8,782 bases of DNA, from contig JAEZKU010000035.1 of NCBI GenBank assembly GCA_023436065.1, positions 1 to 8,782 of the forward strand, in the 5' to 3' direction. Below the pieces are notes generated by a model. It was not told the origin of the DNA. It saw nothing but the letters and a program-made list of their open reading frames with translations, and searched no databases. The position numbers and the translations under genes are program-made. The first letter of the stretch is position 1. Each line of letters opens with the position of its first letter. Origin of the DNA: Bacillota bacterium (lineage in GTDB: Bacteria; Bacillota; Clostridia; Lachnospirales; Lachnospiraceae). Below are positions 6,772-8,782 of this stretch, piece by piece.

Positions 6772-7002
6772 ATTATGAAATGCTATTAGCCACACTTTTG
6801 TTATTTTGTAGGAAAGAATGTTACCGGGAATAAAGTACTATGAATTCTCATGCTGATTTCACCGGCCCGAAATTACTATATTTCTGTTTGAGAAATCGAC
6901 AGCTTCTGTCGAATACATATCATATATTACCTATATTAGTTATTTATCAGAATATTATGTAAAAAATAGTATATATGGATTAGAAGAAAAGGCTTCCATT
7001 TC
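6772..7002. other. AT-rich centre of the divergent region, several hairpins, no convincing gene
   Basis: This stretch lies between the malic enzyme promoter and the rho -10 element. Three adjacent hairpins are visible: TGATTTC/GAAATTA (6854-6860 with 6869-6875, one G-T pair, loop ACCGGCCC); ATTTCT/AGAAAT (6880-6885 with 6891-6896); and the perfect TCGACAG/CTGTCGA (6896-6902 with 6906-6912, loop CTT). The last two share base 6896, so they are alternatives or stack end to end. A 40-codon open frame (6840-6962, +) crosses them with no good ribosome binding site. No terminator U-run follows. Function is unknown; possibilities are an unannotated small RNA or protein-binding sites. Confidence 0.35.
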
Positions 7003-7016
7003 TTGTCATATTGTTG

Positions 7017-7022
7017 TATAAT
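7017..7022 (+). promoter_or_regulatory. Probable -10 element of the rho promoter
   Basis: A consensus TATAAT lies on the + strand about 200 bp upstream of the rho start codon. The -35 at 17 bp (TTCCAT, 6994-6999) is poor. TTGTCA at 7003-7008 is a better hexamer but only 8 bp away, too close to pair with it. An A/T-rich tract (6957-6975) upstream could act as an UP-like element. This is the best + strand promoter candidate I see between the malic enzyme gene and rho. Confidence 0.45.
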
Positions 7023-7029
7023 ATGAAAT

Positions 7030-7222
7030 CAGTAATACAAATATCTGCTGTTGATTTTATCATAAAAGATTGCTTGCCACATATCAGGAGAGATCAGCCT
7101 TGCAGATATCTTTATCATGCAGTAAGGATAATCTTTGGATAATTCCATCATTGTTAGTATATCTTTGGCACTTCTACCAATTCCGTAAGAGAATCCAATC
7201 CAAGAGAAAAGGAGTAAATAAC
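7030..7222 (+). promoter_or_regulatory. Long 5' leader of rho
   Basis: About 190 nt separate the probable -10 element from the rho start codon. A perfect 8-bp inverted repeat pairs ATATCTGC (7041-7048) with GCAGATAT (7102-7109). Smaller pairings such as TTATC/GATAA lie around 7112-7131, and GGATAAT is repeated at 7126-7132 and 7137-7143. The rho reading frame stays open back to a TTG at 7070, but no ribosome binding site precedes it, so the extra 51 codons are probably untranslated. Autoregulation of rho through its leader is known in other bacteria. Such control here is inference. Confidence 0.4.
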
Positions 7223-8635
7223 ATGGGAAATCAGTATGAAACAATGACTCTTGCCAATCTGAGGGAATTGGCAAAGGAAAAGGGATTGAAAAACATCACT
7301 ATTATGAAGAAAAGCGAACTGATTGAAGCGTTAATGAAGACAGAAGCGAGCAGCGCGGAGACTCGAATAGAGGAAGTGGCACAAAAAAGAAGTACAAGCC
7401 AGGTAGGTGAACCACAAAATACTGTACCGAATGAAGAGCCTCAGGTGGCAGGTAGAGAAGAGAAGAGACCGGTGGTCATGTCACAAAGTGAGGTTGACCA
7501 GCTGGACAGCGGAGAGACAAAGGTTGGTATTTTAGAGGTCCTTCCGGACGGCTATGGCTTTATTAGGTGCGATAATTATCTGCCCGGTGAAAACGATGTA
7601 TATGTATCACCTGCGCAGATCAGAAGATTCAACTTAAAGACCGGTGATATCGTGACCGGTAACACAAAAATCAGAAGCCAGAATGAAAAATTCAGTGCAT
7701 TATTATATATCAAATCCGTGAACGGCTTTCATCCTGTGGAAGCTCAAAAAAGAAAGCGTTTCGAGGATCTGACACCTGTATTCCCGAATGAAAGAATCCA
7801 TCTGGAAACTCCGGGAACAGGAGTATCTATGAGAATGGTTGATTTGATTTCGCCGATTGGTAAGGGACAAAGAGGTATGATCGTTTCCCAGCCTAAGACA
7901 GGAAAGACAACCCTGTTAAAGCAGATTGCGAAAGCAGTTACAAGAAACCATCCTGACATGAAGTTGATTATATTGTTGATTGATGAGCGACCCGAGGAAG
8001 TAACGGATATCAAGGAATCCATCGAGGGAAGGAATGTCGAGGTCATCTATTCGACCTTTGATGAACTGCCTGAAAACCATAAGAGGGTTTCCGAAATGGT
8101 TATTGAACGTGCGAAGCGTCTCGTGGAGCATAAGCAGGATGTCATTATACTTCTGGACAGCATAACCCGCCTTGCGAGAGCTTATAATCTTACAGTTCAG
8201 CCAAGTGGTCGTACTTTGTCCGGCGGTCTTGATCCCGCGGCACTTCATATGCCGAAAAAGTTCTTTGGTGCAGCCAGAAATATGCGTGAAGGCGGAAGTC
8301 TTACAATCCTGGCTACGGCACTTGTTGATACCGGCAGCAGGATGGATGATGTGGTATTCGAGGAATTCAAGGGTACCGGTAATATGGAGCTTGTTCTTGA
8401 TCGCAGCCTTTCTGAAAAACGCATCTTCCCTGCAATTGATCTGCCGAGATCCAGTACAAGACGCGAGGATCTCCTACTTAGCCAGCCTGAGCTTGAGGCT
8501 ACCTATCTGATGCGTAAAGCACTTGGAGGTATGAAGTCCGAGGAGGCTCTGGAGAGAATTATTGATATGTTCCTTCGAACAAAGACGAATGCTGAATTTA
8601 TCGAAATTATCAAAAAGACTAAAATCGTCTTTTGA
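7223..8635 (+). CDS. rho: Rho, transcription termination factor
   Basis: Ring-shaped hexameric RNA-dependent ATPase/helicase that binds nascent RNA and releases RNA polymerase. From the chosen start it has 470 residues: a SAP-like Rho_N helix bundle (about 6-40); a short Glu/Gln/Ser-rich linker (about 41-88); a cold-shock-like RNA-binding domain (about 98-165) with YGFIR and VYVSPAQIRRF; and a RecA-like motor. Walker A is SQPKTGKTT (222-230), the catalytic acid is probably Glu255 in DERPEEV, and Walker B is VIILLDSITR with Asp312. The conserved FGAARNMREGGSL (348-360) and the FKGTGNMEL segment (382-390) follow. The start ATG at 7223 has AAAAGGAG (7207-7214) 8 nt upstream; the longer in-frame TTG at 7070 has none. 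The stop codon lies just ahead of the rpmE promoter. Confidence 0.98.
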   Translation: MGNQYETMTLANLRELAKEKGLKNITIMKKSELIEALMKTEASSAETRIEEVAQKRSTSQVGEPQNTVPNEEPQVAGREEKRPVVMSQSEVDQLDSGETKVGILEVLPDGYGFIRCDNYLPGENDVYVSPAQIRRFNLKTGDIVTGNTKIRSQNEKFSALLYIKSVNGFHPVEAQKRKRFEDLTPVFPNERIHLETPGTGVSMRMVDLISPIGKGQRGMIVSQPKTGKTTLLKQIAKAVTRNHPDMKLIILLIDERPEEVTDIKESIEGRNVEVIYSTFDELPENHKRVSEMVIERAKRLVEHKQDVIILLDSITRLARAYNLTVQPSGRTLSGGLDPAALHMPKKFFGAARNMREGGSLTILATALVDTGSRMDDVVFEEFKGTGNMELVLDRSLSEKRIFPAIDLPRSSTRREDLLLSQPELEATYLMRKALGGMKSEEALERIIDMFLRTKTNAEFIEIIKKTKIVF

Positions 8636-8638
8636 CAC

Positions 8639-8667
8639 TTGCATTAGCCGAAAAGCTGTGCTATAAT
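8639..8667 (+). promoter_or_regulatory. Promoter for rpmE with extended -10
   Basis: TATAAT at 8662-8667 is preceded by the extended -10 dinucleotide (TGCTATAAT, 8659-8667). TTGCAT at 8639-8644 sits 17 bp upstream as a weak -35. A perfect TTGACA at 8632-8637 overlaps the rho stop codon but is 24 bp from this -10, too far to pair with it. The predicted start near 8674 gives a leader of about 69 nt. The same TGCTATAAT word is used by the DUF4364 promoter. Confidence 0.65.
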
Positions 8668-8682
8668 AAAAAAGCTGTTTAT

Positions 8683-8711
8683 TAGATTGGAATTATTATA
8701 ATGCCAATAGA
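8683..8711 (+). promoter_or_regulatory. Possible hairpin in the rpmE leader
   Basis: ATTGG (8686-8690) pairs with CCAAT (8704-8708) around a 13-nt AU-rich loop. Next to the stem, G8685-A8709 and A8684-G8710 could form tandem sheared G-A pairs, closed by T8683-A8711. L31 leader RNAs have been described in Firmicutes, so autoregulation by L31 is a reasonable hypothesis. The stem is short, and the identity with any known motif is unproven. Confidence 0.3.
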
Positions 8712-8742
8712 TAAAACTATTCGATTATAAAGAGGTGAAAAC

Positions 8743-8782
8743 ATGAAAGAAGGAATCCATCCCAAATATCATCAGGCTAAAG
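8743..8782 (+). CDS. rpmE: Ribosomal protein L31 (bL31), 5' end only
   Basis: The first 13 codons read MKEGIHPKYHQAK, the characteristic N-terminus of bacterial L31, a 50S subunit protein that bridges the subunits. The gene is cut by the window edge, so it cannot be told whether this is the zinc (CxxC) form. The ATG at 8743 follows AGAGGTGA (8731-8738). rho-rpmE adjacency is common in Firmicutes, which supports the call. Confidence 0.9.
   Translation, partial: MKEGIHPKYHQAK

Noticed and set aside
7070..7222. In-frame 51-codon extension of rho starting at a TTG.
   Set aside because: There is no ribosome binding site at the TTG, the residues are unlike Rho N-termini, and the ATG at 7223 has an excellent AAAAGGAG.
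7029..7274. An 81-codon - strand frame across the rho start.
   Set aside because: It begins at a TTG with no ribosome binding site and overlaps the real rho start, leader and probable control sites.
8632..8661. Perfect TTGACA at the rho stop codon as the -35 for the rpmE -10.
   Set aside because: The spacing is 24 bp, far beyond 16-18 bp. TTGCAT at 17 bp with an extended -10 is the better pairing.

Overview
The window looks like chromosomal housekeeping DNA from a low-to-mid GC Gram-positive anaerobe of the Clostridia, most likely Lachnospiraceae or a close relative. The signs are strong AGGAGG-type ribosome binding sites, a clpP-clpX-engB cluster, a DUF4364 protein (a family I know from Clostridia), a short bacterial malic enzyme and a rho-rpmE pair. 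The taxonomic call is inference from gene content and protein style; no rRNA or other marker is present. No mobile element, CRISPR array, tRNA or rRNA was seen.

Left arm (1-2781, + strand): clpP, clpX and engB. ClpP and ClpX form the ATP-dependent ClpXP protease, and all catalytic and docking motifs are intact. EngB (YsxC) is a GTPase for large ribosomal subunit assembly. In many related genomes a lon protease gene lies between clpX and engB. Here there is only a 162-bp gap, and it holds a nested inverted-repeat structure.

Middle (2772-6656, - strand): read in transcription order, a malic enzyme gene is followed 20 bp later by a TIGR01212 radical SAM gene (YtqA/YhcC type, probably tRNA wobble-uridine modification). 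A new extended -10 promoter then drives a DUF4364 winged-helix-like protein and a response-regulator/HD-GYP protein (probable cyclic-di-GMP phosphodiesterase) 41 bp further on. The HD-GYP gene ends inside the 3' end of engB, so the two opposing units overlap by 10 bp.

Divergent control region (6657-7222): 566 bp without a convincing gene. On the malic-enzyme side it holds a good promoter and a perfect 16-bp palindrome in the predicted 5' leader. The centre has a run of small hairpins. On the rho side there is a -10 element and a roughly 190-nt rho leader.

Right arm (7223-8782, + strand): rho, the transcription termination ATPase, then a promoter with an extended -10, a short leader with a possible hairpin, and the first 13 codons of rpmE (ribosomal protein L31), cut by the window edge.

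No clear intrinsic terminator (GC hairpin plus U-run) was seen after any gene, which is notable beside an intact rho. I found no evidence of a wholly new system. The best leads are non-coding: the clpX-engB structured gap, the malic-enzyme palindrome, and the rho and rpmE leaders.
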